Assembly: GCA_945869725.1 (NCBI GenBank) | Contig: CAMBPO010000016.1 | Span: forward strand, 1 to 46,795 | From: Klebsiella pneumoniae | GTDB taxonomy: Bacteria > Pseudomonadota > Gammaproteobacteria > Pseudomonadales > Pseudohongiellaceae | Direction of reading: 5' to 3' | Length of the DNA stretch: 46,795 nucleotides | Part shown: positions 1-10,131 of the stretch, piece after piece | Numbering within the stretch: the first letter of the stretch is position 1 | How the letters are laid out: each line of letters begins with the position of its first letter | The notes under the pieces: generated by a model | Seen by the model: only the letters and a program-made list of their open reading frames with translations | Database searches by the model: none | Told to the model about the DNA's origin: nothing | Translations under genes and position numbers: made by a program

Positions 1-1
1 T

Positions 2-55
2 GAAGACTTTGCAGACATACTTCCGCAATCAACGGCATGTACTCTTCAGAGATAA
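2..55 (+). CDS. C-terminal end of an upstream gene, probably a YrfG-like HAD nucleotidase (partial)
   Basis: An open frame enters from the left edge and ends at TAA 53-55 after 17 visible codons (EDFADILPQSTACTLQR). Too little is present to identify a family from sequence. The idea that it is the GMP/IMP nucleotidase YrfG rests only on position: in enterobacteria yrfG directly precedes hslR, and here the stop lies 6 bases before the hslR start, as expected in an operon. Confidence 0.45.
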   Translation, partial: EDFADILPQSTACTLQR

Positions 56-61
56 ACCGCA

Positions 62-478
62 GTGACAAGCAACGACAACAACAGCGACAACAGTTCACCC
101 GGCAAGGTACGGCTCGACAAATGGCTGTGGGCTGCGCGCCTGTTTAAAACCCGCGCGCTCGCCAAAGAGGCGATTGAAGGCGGCAAGATCAGCATTGATG
201 GACATAAACCCAAACCCGGCAAGGAGATCGCGGCAGGAACAGTCCTCAGTGTGCGACAGGGTTGGGACGAAAAAACTTTATTGGTGATTGCGTTGTCTGA
301 ACAAAGACGCAGCGCTTGCGAGGCGCAATTACTGTATTCGGAATCCGAAGACAGCCGTGTCAAACGTGAGGCGCTGGCAGAACAACGCAAGTTTCAGGCA
401 GCAGGCCTGTTTGCACACGACAAACCCGACAAAAAAGAACGCCGTCAGCGCCAGGCGATGAAGGCCCGTCACGAGTAG
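62..478 (+). CDS. hslR: Hsp15, ribosome-associated S4-domain heat shock protein
   Basis: The product is 138 residues. After a short Asn/Ser-rich N-terminus comes the S4 RNA-binding fold, with the family opening VRLDKWLWAARLFKTR and then a GGKISIDGHKPKPGK stretch. A basic, Lys/Arg/Gln-rich tail follows. In the known family Hsp15 binds stalled 50S subunits that still carry peptidyl-tRNA and helps recycle them. The start is GTG at 62; no strong ribosome binding site is visible. The gene follows the partial upstream frame by 6 bases and probably shares its transcript. pckA follows after a 172-base gap, and the usual hslO partner is not between them. Confidence 0.93.
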   Translation: MTSNDNNSDNSSPGKVRLDKWLWAARLFKTRALAKEAIEGGKISIDGHKPKPGKEIAAGTVLSVRQGWDEKTLLVIALSEQRRSACEAQLLYSESEDSRVKREALAEQRKFQAAGLFAHDKPDKKERRQRQAMKARHE

Positions 479-517
479 TGGGCATGCCGTGTGCTGGTAT
501 GCACTCCGCCGGTTGTT

Positions 518-526
518 TGGCATAAT
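518..526 (+). promoter_or_regulatory. Candidate extended -10 promoter for pckA
   Basis: TGG followed by CATAAT at 521-526 forms an extended -10 element in the hslR-pckA gap. A poor -35 (TATGCA, 498-503) lies 17 bases upstream. It would give a pckA leader of roughly 115 bases. Sequence inspection only. Confidence 0.35.
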
Positions 527-563
527 GCCGGCACTTTTAAAGACGAAGTCAAAAACTACTGAG

Positions 564-586
564 TGAATTCCACAGAAGCGAATTCA
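564..586 (+). repeat. Short inverted repeat in the pckA leader
   Basis: TGAATTC (564-570) and GAATTCA (580-586) are perfect inverted copies separated by 9 bases, downstream of the candidate promoter and 64 bases before the pckA start. It has the geometry of a dimeric operator or a weak leader hairpin. No known regulator site is recognised. Confidence 0.4.
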
Positions 587-650
587 TCAAAATCATACCG
601 CTGGAAGCTTGATTCAGTATTGAGCAACGCCGGTTAACAGGACGCAGGGC

Positions 651-2216
651 ATGACAAATCAGGTCAATCATTCAAATACCCGCACCATTTACCGCAATCT
701 TTCCCCAAGTCAGTTAATCGAGATGGCCTTGCAGCGCCAGGAAGGACATCTGGCAGATAACGGTGCGTTGGTCGTTGAGACTGGCAAGCGCACAGGACGC
801 AGCCCAAAAGATCGTTTTATCGTCAAAGAGCCCGGCAGCGAACAGCAGATTGACTGGGGCGTTGTTAACCAGCCGTTTGATGCGGATAAATTCGATGCGC
901 TGTGGGCGCGTGTTAACGACTTTCTCAGCGATAAAGATTTGTTTGTGGCAGATCTGCATGTCGGCGCCGACCCTGATCACTACATCCCGGTGCAGGTAAA
1001 CGCTCAATATGTGTGGCACTGCCTATTTGGCACCACACTGTTTATCAAAGCCAACGATCACTACAACCCCAAAAACAAGGCTCAGTGGCAGATACTGAGC
1101 GCCCCCGATTTTGTGTGCGATCCTGCGCGCGATGGCACCCACAGCGAGGTGGCCGTCATTCTGAATTTTGCGCAGCGCAAAGTGCTGCTGGCCGGCGCAC
1201 GTTATGCGGGTGAAATGAAAAAATCCATGTTCTCGGTACAGAATTTCCTGTTGCCGGAGCACGATGTGCTGCCCATGCACTGCTCAGCCAACGTGGGTGA
1301 GTCCGGCGATGTGTGTCTGTTTTTCGGGCTCTCCGGCACAGGCAAAACCACTCTCTCTGCAGATGAAGAACGTTTTCTGATTGGTGACGACGAACATGGC
1401 TGGGGCAAAGGCTCTGTCTTTAATCTGGAAGGCGGCTGTTACGCCAAATGCATCAATTTGAGCCAGAAAAATGAACCTGTCATCTGGGATGCCATCAAGT
1501 TTGGAGCGGTTATCGAAAACGTCACCATCGACGCACAGACCCGCACTGCAGATTATGCCGATACACACCTGACAGAAAATTCACGCGCCTGTTATCCACT
1601 GACCAATATCCGTCAACGTATAGAAGCAAACCGCGCCGGCGAGCCAAAATCCATTGTATTCCTGACCTGTGACCTGACCGGTGTGCTGCCACCGGTATCC
1701 ATACTGTCACCCGAGGCTGCCGCTTATCACTTTCTCAGCGGCTACACAGCTCTGGTAGGCTCAACTGAAGTTGGCGCGGGTGACGGCATTAAATCCACGT
1801 TTTCAGTGTGCTTTGGTGCACCATTCTTCCCACGGCCTGCCGGTGTTTATGCTGATTTGCTGATCAAGCGCATCGCTGAATTTGACAGCCAGGTGTACCT
1901 GGTGAATACCGGTTGGACCGGTGGCCCGCATGGCATTGGCAAGCGCTTCAGTATTCCGGCAACACGCGCTGTACTTCATGCCATTCAGAGTGGTGCGCTG
2001 CGTGATGCGCCAACTCAACATCTGGACGGTATTAATCTGACTATTCCAACCGCTGTTTCCGGTGTTGACAGCGCCTTGCTGAACCCACGTAACACCTGGT
2101 CTGATCCGGCCAAATATGACGCCAAAGCCGCAGATCTGATCAATCAGTTCTGTACAAATTTCAAACGCTTCAAGGTGTCTGAGGCCATTGTGGCCGCAGG
2201 TCCGCAACTCAGTTAA
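651..2216 (+). CDS. pckA: ATP-dependent phosphoenolpyruvate carboxykinase
   Basis: The 521-residue protein converts oxaloacetate and ATP to phosphoenolpyruvate, ADP and CO2, the entry step of gluconeogenesis in the cytoplasm. The kinase-type P-loop [14 protein letters not shown] is present with Lys near residue 232. It is followed by LIGDDEHGW, which carries the metal-binding aspartate, and by NLEGGCYAK. The N-terminal motif [13 protein letters not shown] carries the substrate-binding arginine. Length is close to the family norm (about 540 in E. coli). ATG at 651 follows a weak purine-rich stretch. gshA starts 12 bases after the stop, so the two may be cotranscribed although their pathways are unrelated. 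Confidence 0.97.
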   Translation: MTNQVNHSNTRTIYRNLSPSQLIEMALQRQEGHLADNGALVVETGKRTGRSPKDRFIVKEPGSEQQIDWGVVNQPFDADKFDALWARVNDFLSDKDLFVADLHVGADPDHYIPVQVNAQYVWHCLFGTTLFIKANDHYNPKNKAQWQILSAPDFVCDPARDGTHSEVAVILNFAQRKVLLAGARYAGEMKKSMFSVQNFLLPEHDVLPMHCSANVGESGDVCLFFGLSGTGKTTLSADEERFLIGDDEHGWGKGSVFNLEGGCYAKCINLSQKNEPVIWDAIKFGAVIENVTIDAQTRTADYADTHLTENSRACYPLTNIRQRIEANRAGEPKSIVFLTCDLTGVLPPVSILSPEAAAYHFLSGYTALVGSTEVGAGDGIKSTFSVCFGAPFFPRPAGVYADLLIKRIAEFDSQVYLVNTGWTGGPHGIGKRFSIPATRAVLHAIQSGALRDAPTQHLDGINLTIPTAVSGVDSALLNPRNTWSDPAKYDAKAADLINQFCTNFKRFKVSEAIVAAGPQLS

Positions 2217-2228
2217 GGTCGAGAAATC

Positions 2229-3842
2229 TTGTCAAACCATGGACAAGGCGGCAACTTGACCGCCAATACAACGGCAGTAACCTTCACCAGCGCGCTGGAC
2301 AGATTTGATCTGCCGGTGTTCAAGCCCGAGTGGGCAAATATACGGCGCGGCATTGAAAAAGAAAGTCTGCGGGTAAGCCCGCAAGGCAGGCTGGCGCAGA
2401 CTGAGCATCCGCTGGCGATGGGTTCTGCGCTGACGCACCCTTACATCACCACCGACTACTCGGAAGCGCTGATTGAACTGATAACGCCGGTGACGCAATC
2501 AGCGGATGAGTGCATCGCATTCCTGACCGACATACACAAGTTCACCTATGACAATCTGCCAACAGGTGAACGGCTATGGGTGTCGAGCATGCCGTGTTTG
2601 CTCGAAGGCGAGGAACAAATTCCGCTGGCCCAGTACGGCAGCTCAAATACCGGCAAGTTAAAGACGCTGTATCGGGAAGGCCTTGGGCATCGTTACAGTC
2701 GCAAGATGCAGACAATTGCGGGCATTCATTACAACTTCTCTATGCCAGAATCTTTCTGGCAGGACTACCGCGCAGTACTGGGCTCAACAGAGCCTTTGCA
2801 GGACTTTCAGACCCGTCATTACCTGCGCCTGATTCGCAATTACCATCGCTACTCGTGGATGCTGGTCTACCTGTTTGGCGCCTCACCAGCAGTGTGCAGT
2901 TGTTTCACGGCAGGGCGTGAGCATGACCTTGAGACACTGGACCAATTTACGCTTTACAAACCCTATGCCACATGTCTGCGCATGGGTGACCTCGGTTACA
3001 GGAGCGATGCCCAGCGTGCGATTTACGTGTGCTACAACGATATCAACAACTATATCGACAGCCTTTATTCCGCCCTGTCGACATCGTACCCCGGTTACGA
3101 AACCATCGGTCTTGAAAAAGACGGCAGGAAGCTGCAGATCAATACCAACCTGCTGCAACTGGAGAATGAGTTCTACGCGACGATCCGCCCGAAACGCGTT
3201 GGCGAAGGCAAGCGACCACTGCAACTACTAAAAGAGCAAGGCATTCAGTATGTGGAAGTGCGAGCGCTGGATCTGAATCCGTTTTTGCCGGTCGGCATCG
3301 ATAGCGAACAGATACACTTCCTTGATGCGTTTCTGCTTTACTGCCTGCTTGCTGACAGCCCCTGGTGTGAGCAGTCAGAGTCCTTTGAAAGCGAGCAGAA
3401 TCTATCGTTAACCGTTAACCGCGGGCGAGAGCCCGGGTTAATGTTGAACCGGCACGGTCAACCCATCAGTCTGAAACAATGGGCAACCGAGCTGTTGCGC
3501 GAGATGCAAAATACGGCTGCTATTCTTGATCACTCACACAGCAACCAGCGCTACAGCGCTTCTGTCAGTGCACAAGCGCTCAAGGCCGATAACCCGGACC
3601 TGACACCATCTGCCAACATTCTGCGACTGATGCGCGAGAACAGCATGCCGTTCTGCAAGTTTGGCATGCAGGCGTCTGAAAAAACGCTGCAGCACTTCGC
3701 ACACAGCACCATGGCGGCCAACGTGCAGGCTCACTTCAAGGCCGCGAGCACACAGTCGTTAGCCGCGCAGGCACACATCGAAGCTCAGGACACCCTGAGC
3801 TTTGACGAATACCTTGCGCAGTGGAACAACTACAAGCTTTAG
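2229..3842 (+). CDS. gshA: Glutamate-cysteine ligase, type 1
   Basis: This 537-residue enzyme makes gamma-glutamylcysteine from glutamate and cysteine with ATP, the first and rate-limiting step of glutathione synthesis. The N-terminal IRRGIEKESLRV and the later YSEALIELITP match the proteobacterial type 1 family, and the length is usual for it (about 520). The start is TTG at 2229, preceded at short distance by AAGGTCGAG. An N-terminal extension of about 25 residues lies before the conserved core. Its 3' end overlaps that of dsbB by 4 bases. The second glutathione enzyme, gshB, lies about 27 kb away in the same window. Confidence 0.96.
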   Translation: MSNHGQGGNLTANTTAVTFTSALDRFDLPVFKPEWANIRRGIEKESLRVSPQGRLAQTEHPLAMGSALTHPYITTDYSEALIELITPVTQSADECIAFLTDIHKFTYDNLPTGERLWVSSMPCLLEGEEQIPLAQYGSSNTGKLKTLYREGLGHRYSRKMQTIAGIHYNFSMPESFWQDYRAVLGSTEPLQDFQTRHYLRLIRNYHRYSWMLVYLFGASPAVCSCFTAGREHDLETLDQFTLYKPYATCLRMGDLGYRSDAQRAIYVCYNDINNYIDSLYSALSTSYPGYETIGLEKDGRKLQINTNLLQLENEFYATIRPKRVGEGKRPLQLLKEQGIQYVEVRALDLNPFLPVGIDSEQIHFLDAFLLYCLLADSPWCEQSESFESEQNLSLTVNRGREPGLMLNRHGQPISLKQWATELLREMQNTAAILDHSHSNQRYSASVSAQALKADNPDLTPSANILRLMRENSMPFCKFGMQASEKTLQHFAHSTMAANVQAHFKAASTQSLAAQAHIEAQDTLSFDEYLAQWNNYKL

Positions 3843-4348
3843 CGGCGGAAGCCCTGGTAAAGACACAGGGCAAACAAACCGATAAAGCCCATCAACGACA
3901 ACTCGGGGATGGAGAAAATGCCCATAAAACGCCAACTGACTTCCGCACAATTTCCGTCACCTTTCAGGAGAAAACTCAAGGTATCCATCATCGGAAAATT
4001 GTTGAGAACGTAATTGAAACCAGGGCCGCAAGCCGGCACCTGATCTTCGGGTAGATAGGTCAGCCAGATCTGACGGATGGCAAAATAGCTACCGGTGACA
4101 CACATGGCCGCCGCACCCAGCGCGTAATTTCGTCTGCCGATCTGGCCGGGATTATGAATTGCTGCCGCCAGACACACCAAACCAGCCAGCACAACAAACA
4201 CGCGCTGGGTGATACACAGTCCGCAGGGCTGCAAAAACATGACGTGCTCCATGTAGAGCGCCATGCCGATGATCAGCACGCTGGCGATAAATATCAGCAA
4301 GTTCAGCAATCGTGAGGCGGGCATCATGTCCAAAAGTCGTGCAATCAT
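3839..4348 (-). CDS. dsbB: DsbB, quinone-dependent disulfide bond formation protein
   Basis: The 169-residue inner-membrane protein re-oxidises DsbA and passes electrons to ubiquinone. Four hydrophobic segments are visible. Both cysteine pairs are intact: CGLC at residues 42-45 in the first periplasmic loop, and C107 (ACGPG) with C134 (DGNCAEV) in the second. This is the standard DsbB arrangement and length. The stop overlaps the gshA stop in convergent orientation (3839-3842). About 225 bases separate it from the next minus-strand gene upstream, enough for its own promoter, though I could not place one convincingly. Confidence 0.95.
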   Translation of the reverse strand: MIARLLDMMPASRLLNLLIFIASVLIIGMALYMEHVMFLQPCGLCITQRVFVVLAGLVCLAAAIHNPGQIGRRNYALGAAAMCVTGSYFAIRQIWLTYLPEDQVPACGPGFNYVLNNFPMMDTLSFLLKGDGNCAEVSWRFMGIFSIPELSLMGFIGLFALCLYQGFRR

Positions 4349-4573
4349 TGTGTTGAGTCCTGTTGAGTTCTGTTGCCGGCGCTAACGCCGCCTGACCAGT
4401 GCTGCATTTCTGTCCCGCTTGACTGCTGGAAAATGCGCAGCTCGAATTCTGGCAGTATAGACCGCAGATGGTCAAAAATATCTGACTGAATACCTTCAAA
4501 AGGTACGCGGCTTGTTATCTATTTGTGTATGTACGGCCGCTGGCTGCTCCGAGTATTTGTTGCCCAGCGCTGA

Positions 4574-6709
4574 TCACAGGCGCCAGCGGAAAAACTTCTC
4601 CGCCCACGGCAACAGATGTTTGGGCACGCGCGCACTTCGCCAGGCATTGGCAGCAAAACGATTTGCCTCCAGCATGGTTGGGTAGATGTGTGTTGTGCCA
4701 CCAATTTTCTTTAAGCCAAGATTATGGGTCATCGCAAACACAAAGCTGCCAATCAGTTCGCCAGCCTGCGGGCCCACCATGGTGACACCCAGAATTTTGT
4801 CAGAGCCTGGAACTGTCAGAATTTTGATAAATCCGTACGCATGCCCCTCTGCCAGAGCGCGATCCAGCCGATCCAGTTTGAAGTGCGTGAGCTCGTATTT
4901 GATGTCTTGTTCTCTGGCTTCCTGTTCATTCAGACCCACACGCGCCACCTCTGGATCGGTAAAGGTTGCCCGCGGCACGACCCGATAACTGGCGCGAAAT
5001 GTTTTTAATCCGCCCGCCAGTGCGTTCAGCGTCGCGTACCAGGCCTGAAAAGATGCCATATGGGTAAATTGATAAGGACCCGCGACATCACCGCAGGCAA
5101 AAATACTTGGATACACCGTTTGTAAGGCATCATTCACTAAAATCGAGCCTTGCGGTGTGAGTGGCATGTTCAGGCCCTCCAAACCAAATCCTTCAACATT
5201 GGCTTTGCGTCCCAGCGCCAGAAGCACTTTGTCAAAGCGGATCTGCTGTTCGCGTCCATCCGCGCCCTTGCTCAGCAGATAGTCACCTTCGGCGTCCGAC
5301 CCAAACTGATGCATTTGATGTCCCAGCAACAGTGTGATGCCCTGTTGACGGAAGGTAGCTTCTATTAGGGTAGTGGCCTCAATATCTTCACGCGCCATCA
5401 GGCGATCCGCCCGATCGAGCATAGTGACGGCGGATCCCAGGCGTGCAAAACTTTGTGCCAGTTCGCATCCTATGGGGCCACCACCCAGCACCAGCAGGCG
5501 TCTGGGCAATTCACGAATCGCCCAGACATTGTCGGAATGCAGGAAGTTGATTGCCGATAGTCCCGGTGTGTCAGGGATAAAGGGTCGCGCCCCGGTTGCT
5601 ACAATAATGGCGCGGGTGGCAATTACGCGGCCATCCACTTCAACTTCCCAGGGTGAGCGAATAAAAGCCTCGCCTTGCACACACTCAACGCCCAATCCCG
5701 TAAAGCGCTCAACGGAATCATGCGGTTCTATGGTTTTAATAACGCCCTGCACACGCTCCATGACGGCCGCAAAATCGACCGATCCGCTGGCATTGCGGAT
5801 GCCAAATGCATCTGCCTGACGAATGGTCTCTGCCACCTTGGCGCTGCTGATCAGGGTTTTGCTGGGCACACATCCGGTGTTTAAACAGTCGCCACCCATT
5901 TTGTGTTTTTCAATCAGAATGACTTTGGCCTTGGCTCCTGCCGCAATAATCGATGCCACCAGACCGCCGGAACCGGCGCCAATAACCACCAGATTGGCAT
6001 CAAAACGCTTGGGGCGCTGGTACATTTTGGTCAGCCGTCTGGTCTTGATCACGCCGATTAACAGCTTGCCGGCCCACGGCAACAGCGCCAGCAATACAAA
6101 CGACAGGATTAGCGATCCACTAAGCAAGCCCGACAAAGAACTTAACTGCCCCAACTCTACACCTGCGTTTACATAGACGGCCGTACCCAGCAGCATGCCG
6201 GTCTGGCTGACCCAAAAAAACGTCAGGGTTTTGAGCGGTGTCAGACCCATCACCAGGTTGATCAGAAAAAACGGGAACACCGGAATCATGCGCAGGGTAA
6301 ACAGATAAAACGCGCCGTCGCGCTCGATGCCGGCATTAACGGTCTTCAGGGAGCTGCCAAATTTGTTCTGCACATACTCACGCAGCAACAGCCGCGAGGC
6401 CAGAAACGCCAGCGTGGCACCCAACGAACTAGCGAAGGAAACCAATAACAGGCCCCAGCCCAGGCCAAAAATTGCGCCGCCCAGCAGTGTCATGATTGCG
6501 GCCCCAGGAATCGACAGTGCCGCCACACTCACGTACGCAGCAAAGAACAAACCGGCACTGAGCACAAAATTGTCGCGACTATACTCACGCAAGGTGTCCA
6601 GCTGTGATTGTGCGTAGGCCAGTGTCAGGTACTGCCCGAGGTCCAGCGTGATGTATAACCCTACAACCACTGCCAACACCGCAAGCAACCCAATTCTGGC
6701 TTTATTCAT
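4574..6709 (-). CDS. Fusion of a TVP38/TMEM64 membrane domain and a mercuric-reductase-like FAD oxidoreductase
   Basis: The 711-residue protein has two parts. Residues 1-220 form a polytopic TVP38/TMEM64 (VTT, DedA-superfamily) domain, with PGAAIMTLLGGAIFG and the family motif RMIPVFPFFLINLVMG. From about residue 238 there is a class I pyridine nucleotide-disulfide oxidoreductase: the FAD Rossmann motif VIGAGSGGL (242-250), the redox-active pair CLNTGC (C275, C280), an NAD(P)H motif around VLGGGPIGCELA, the second FAD motif FACGDVAG, and a C-terminal dimerisation region with HIYPT (H674). No MerA N-terminal metal-binding domain is present. Fusions of this type occur in other bacteria, where the substrate is unknown. 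It is divergent from hemB across a 117-base gap. Confidence 0.9.
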   Translation of the reverse strand: MNKARIGLLAVLAVVVGLYITLDLGQYLTLAYAQSQLDTLREYSRDNFVLSAGLFFAAYVSVAALSIPGAAIMTLLGGAIFGLGWGLLLVSFASSLGATLAFLASRLLLREYVQNKFGSSLKTVNAGIERDGAFYLFTLRMIPVFPFFLINLVMGLTPLKTLTFFWVSQTGMLLGTAVYVNAGVELGQLSSLSGLLSGSLILSFVLLALLPWAGKLLIGVIKTRRLTKMYQRPKRFDANLVVIGAGSGGLVASIIAAGAKAKVILIEKHKMGGDCLNTGCVPSKTLISSAKVAETIRQADAFGIRNASGSVDFAAVMERVQGVIKTIEPHDSVERFTGLGVECVQGEAFIRSPWEVEVDGRVIATRAIIVATGARPFIPDTPGLSAINFLHSDNVWAIRELPRRLLVLGGGPIGCELAQSFARLGSAVTMLDRADRLMAREDIEATTLIEATFRQQGITLLLGHQMHQFGSDAEGDYLLSKGADGREQQIRFDKVLLALGRKANVEGFGLEGLNMPLTPQGSILVNDALQTVYPSIFACGDVAGPYQFTHMASFQAWYATLNALAGGLKTFRASYRVVPRATFTDPEVARVGLNEQEAREQDIKYELTHFKLDRLDRALAEGHAYGFIKILTVPGSDKILGVTMVGPQAGELIGSFVFAMTHNLGLKKIGGTTHIYPTMLEANRFAANAWRSARVPKHLLPWAEKFFRWRL

Positions 6710-6748
6710 GATTTCCGATTCTCATATTTGTTCTGCTGCTTACGCTGA

Positions 6749-7852
<1,104 letters not shown>

Positions 7853-8113
7853 TTTCATTTGTAAGGCACAAGCACTGTGGCAGTCGGGTTGTTTTTCTTT
7901 GGCGTATCAGGCGGGTGGCCGGGAAGCGGTGGCGCTTGTCAAAAAAATAGATGCTGCTTCGCAATTTGAGCCCAGATAGTCGATGCACATCCCGTCAGCG
8001 GGCAGTGCCGGGAGGAGAGCGAAGGACAATAAAGACGCCGAAGGCGTCGTCCTGAGGAACCTCCCGGTGCTGCCCGCTGACGGGATGTGCCACCACTGAC
8101 CCAAAAGAAGCAC
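7853..8113. other. hemB-trxA intergenic region carrying a large palindrome
   Basis: The 386 bases between hemB and trxA contain no credible gene. They hold the palindrome at 7985-8090 and the trxA promoter. The flanks of the palindrome also match imperfectly in inverted orientation: the region around 7893-7921 resembles the reverse complement of about 8091-8118, so the whole element may be about 220 bases long. Confidence 0.6.
7985..8090. repeat. Large intergenic palindrome (element 1) with nested hairpin
   Basis: The arms 7985-8015 and 8060-8090 are 31 bases each and inverted, with 29 of 31 matching. The two mismatches would be G:U pairs in plus-strand RNA. The 44-base centre folds again: AGGAC (8023-8027) with GTCCT (8049-8053), and GACGCC (8034-8039) with GGCGTC (8043-8048) around a GAA loop. 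No run of T follows, so it is not a standard intrinsic terminator. Confidence 0.9.
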
Positions 8114-8141
8114 TTGAAACATGATTTTTTGCCCTTATGAT
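8114..8141 (+). promoter_or_regulatory. Sigma-70 type promoter for trxA
   Basis: TTGAAA (8114-8119) is separated by 16 bases from TATGAT (8136-8141). Both hexamers are close to consensus. Transcription would start about 90 bases before the trxA ATG, just beyond the right arm of element 1. Confidence 0.65.
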
Positions 8142-8238
8142 AGCCGTCAAGGACAATCCCCCAACAACCAGCCGTCATTAAGCCGATTCAGCTTCCCGCC
8201 TGTCGCTTACCCTGACATCACATTTAAGGAATGTTGTT

Positions 8239-8565
8239 ATGAGCGACAAAATAGTGCACATCACGGATGCAAGTTTTGAACAGGACGTTATCAAGTCCGA
8301 TACGCCGGTTATGGTCGACTTCTGGGCTGAATGGTGCGGCCCGTGCAAAATGATCGCGCCGGTACTTGATGAACTCGCGGACGACTACGCCGGACGTCTG
8401 AAAATCTGCAAGCTGAATGTGGATTCAAATACCCAGACTGCACCCAAATTCGGCATCCGTGGCATACCCACGCTGATCATCTTCAAAAATGGCGCGGTGG
8501 CCGGAACCAAAGTTGGCGCACTGTCCAAGTCTCAGTTGGCAGCGTTTATCGACAGCATGATTTAA
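8239..8565 (+). CDS. trxA: Thioredoxin 1
   Basis: This is a 108-residue cytoplasmic dithiol-disulfide oxidoreductase with the classic active site [10 protein letters not shown] (C33, C36), the buried aspartate in MVDFWAEW and the cis-proline loop GIRGIPTL. Length is that of E. coli thioredoxin. The ATG follows TAAGGA at good spacing and has its own promoter. It lies directly upstream of rho, as in many gammaproteobacteria, but a strong promoter in the 306-base gap suggests rho is mostly transcribed separately. Confidence 0.98.
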   Translation: MSDKIVHITDASFEQDVIKSDTPVMVDFWAEWCGPCKMIAPVLDELADDYAGRLKICKLNVDSNTQTAPKFGIRGIPTLIIFKNGAVAGTKVGALSKSQLAAFIDSMI

Positions 8566-8655
8566 AGCGTCTTTCTGACGGAAGTTTTCCCCGGAATTCA
8601 GCGCGTGCCCCCGGAACCTAATGATTCGGGGGTCACACAAAGACACAAATTTTTG

Positions 8656-8684
8656 TAGACAGTGGGACCCTGAGCAATTATATT
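8656..8684 (+). promoter_or_regulatory. Sigma-70 type promoter for rho
   Basis: TAGACA (8656-8661), a 17-base spacer and TATATT (8679-8684) each match the consensus hexamers at 5 of 6 positions. Transcription would start near 8691, leaving a leader of about 180 bases. Confidence 0.65.
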
Positions 8685-8690
8685 CAGCCC

Positions 8691-8871
8691 CATCCCCGTA
8701 AAACGGCGCGGATTCCAGTCTCATACCCGACTGACTTTATCCAAAAAATCTAAATCTTTTTAAACCGATCGGCACCTCAGCCTGCATCAACAACATCATT
8801 GTTATTTCTGGCCCTCGCTGCGTTGCCTGATACAGATTTCCTGTACCCAAACTTTGACTATACTCCAGCCT
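8691..8871 (+). other. Long untranslated leader of rho
   Basis: About 180 bases lie between the predicted rho promoter and the rho ATG, with no credible open frame. In E. coli rho is autoregulated by Rho-dependent termination inside a leader of similar length. The position suggests the same here, but I see no decisive element. Upstream, at 8609-8634, a CCCCCG/CGGGGG stem lies between trxA and the promoter. It has no T tract. Confidence 0.45.
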
Positions 8872-10131
8872 ATGAATTTAACTGATCTGAAAAAGCAACC
8901 CATTCCCCAACTGCTTGAAAGAGCACAGGAAATGGGGCTTGAAAACCTCTCCCGCACCCGCAAACAAGACATTATTTTTGCCATCCTGAAAAAACACGCC
9001 AAAAACGGTGAGGACATCAGTGGTGACGGGGTTCTGGAAATTCTGCAGGATGGATTCGGCTTCCTGAGATCATCTGATTCATCATACTTGGCAGGCCCCG
9101 ATGACATTTATGTATCTCCCAGCCAGATCCGCAGATTCAACCTGCGTACGGGCGACACGATTTCCGGCAAAATTCGCCCCCCAAAAGAAGGTGAGCGTTA
9201 TTTTGCCCTGCTGAAGATCTCCGAAGTTAACTTTGCAAAACCCGAAAACTCCAAACAAAAAATCCTCTTCGAAAACCTGACCCCACTGTTCCCGACTGAG
9301 CGCCTGCGACTCGAACTGGGTAACGGCAGCACCGAAGACCTCAGCGCGCGCATCATCGACCTGACAGCTCCTATCGGTAAAGGCCAGCGTGGGTTGATTG
9401 TATCGCCACCCAAAGCCGGTAAAACCTTATTGCTGCAGAACATCGCACAATCGATCACCCGCAATAATCCTGAATGTCGTCTGATTGTGTTGCTGATCGA
9501 TGAGCGGCCTGAAGAAGTGACCGACATGCAGCGCTCAGTTCGCGGCGAAGTTGTTGCCAGTACCTTTGATGAACCGCCAGCCCGTCACGTGCAAGTCGCC
9601 GAGATGGTTATTGAGAAGGCCAAGCGCCTTGTCGAACACAAAGAAGACGTGGTTATTCTGCTCGACTCGATTACACGTCTGGCACGTGCCTATAACACCA
9701 TTGTGCCGTCATCTGGCAAAGTGTTGACCGGCGGTGTGGATGCTCATGCGCTTGAACGTCCCAAGCGTTTTTTTGGTGCGGCACGGAATCTGGAAGAAGG
9801 CGGCAGTCTGACTATTATTGCCACCGCGCTGGTTGAAACCGGCTCGAAAATGGACGAAGTGATCTACGAAGAATTCAAAGGCACGGGCAACATGGAAATC
9901 CATCTTGACCGCAAAATTGCCGAGAAACGAATTTATCCGGCCATGAACGTCCGCCGCTCCGGCACCCGCCGCGAAGAACTGCTGACTGGCGAAGAAGAAC
10001 TACAGCGTATGTGGATTCTGCGCAAAATTCTGGCGACCATGGAAGATGTGCAGGCGGCAGAGTTTATTCTCGATAAACTCAAGGATAGCAAGACCAACGA
10101 AGACTTCTTCAACGCCATGAAAAGAAAATAG
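8872..10131 (+). CDS. rho: Transcription termination factor Rho
   Basis: The 419-residue hexameric RNA-dependent ATPase/helicase terminates transcription at C-rich, unstructured RNA. It is almost collinear with the E. coli protein, including length. The N-terminal RNA-binding domain holds DGFGFLR and the primary-site stretch [19 protein letters not shown]. The ATPase core holds the P-loop PPKAGKT (Lys at 184), [24 protein letters not shown], the Q-loop [10 protein letters not shown] and the R-loop GTGNME. ATG at 8872 matches the known family start MNLT; an in-frame start 18 bases upstream would add residues not found in the family. No intrinsic terminator follows; a palindrome lies 61 bases after the stop. 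Confidence 0.98.
   Translation: MNLTDLKKQPIPQLLERAQEMGLENLSRTRKQDIIFAILKKHAKNGEDISGDGVLEILQDGFGFLRSSDSSYLAGPDDIYVSPSQIRRFNLRTGDTISGKIRPPKEGERYFALLKISEVNFAKPENSKQKILFENLTPLFPTERLRLELGNGSTEDLSARIIDLTAPIGKGQRGLIVSPPKAGKTLLLQNIAQSITRNNPECRLIVLLIDERPEEVTDMQRSVRGEVVASTFDEPPARHVQVAEMVIEKAKRLVEHKEDVVILLDSITRLARAYNTIVPSSGKVLTGGVDAHALERPKRFFGAARNLEEGGSLTIIATALVETGSKMDEVIYEEFKGTGNMEIHLDRKIAEKRIYPAMNVRRSGTRREELLTGEEELQRMWILRKILATMEDVQAAEFILDKLKDSKTNEDFFNAMKRK

Noticed and set aside
4349..4573. A dsbB promoter from the minus-strand TTGACC and TATACT motifs around 4448-4470
   Set aside because: The two motifs are only 10 bases apart, so they cannot form one promoter, and neither has a good partner.
8609..8634. 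CCCCCG/CGGGGG stem-loop after trxA as an intrinsic terminator
   Set aside because: No T tract follows and the stem is interrupted. It may be a weak hairpin, but I cannot call it a terminator.
8859..8864. TATACT just before rho as its main promoter
   Set aside because: It is only 8 bases from the start codon, which would leave no ribosome binding site. The TAGACA-TATATT pair upstream is better.
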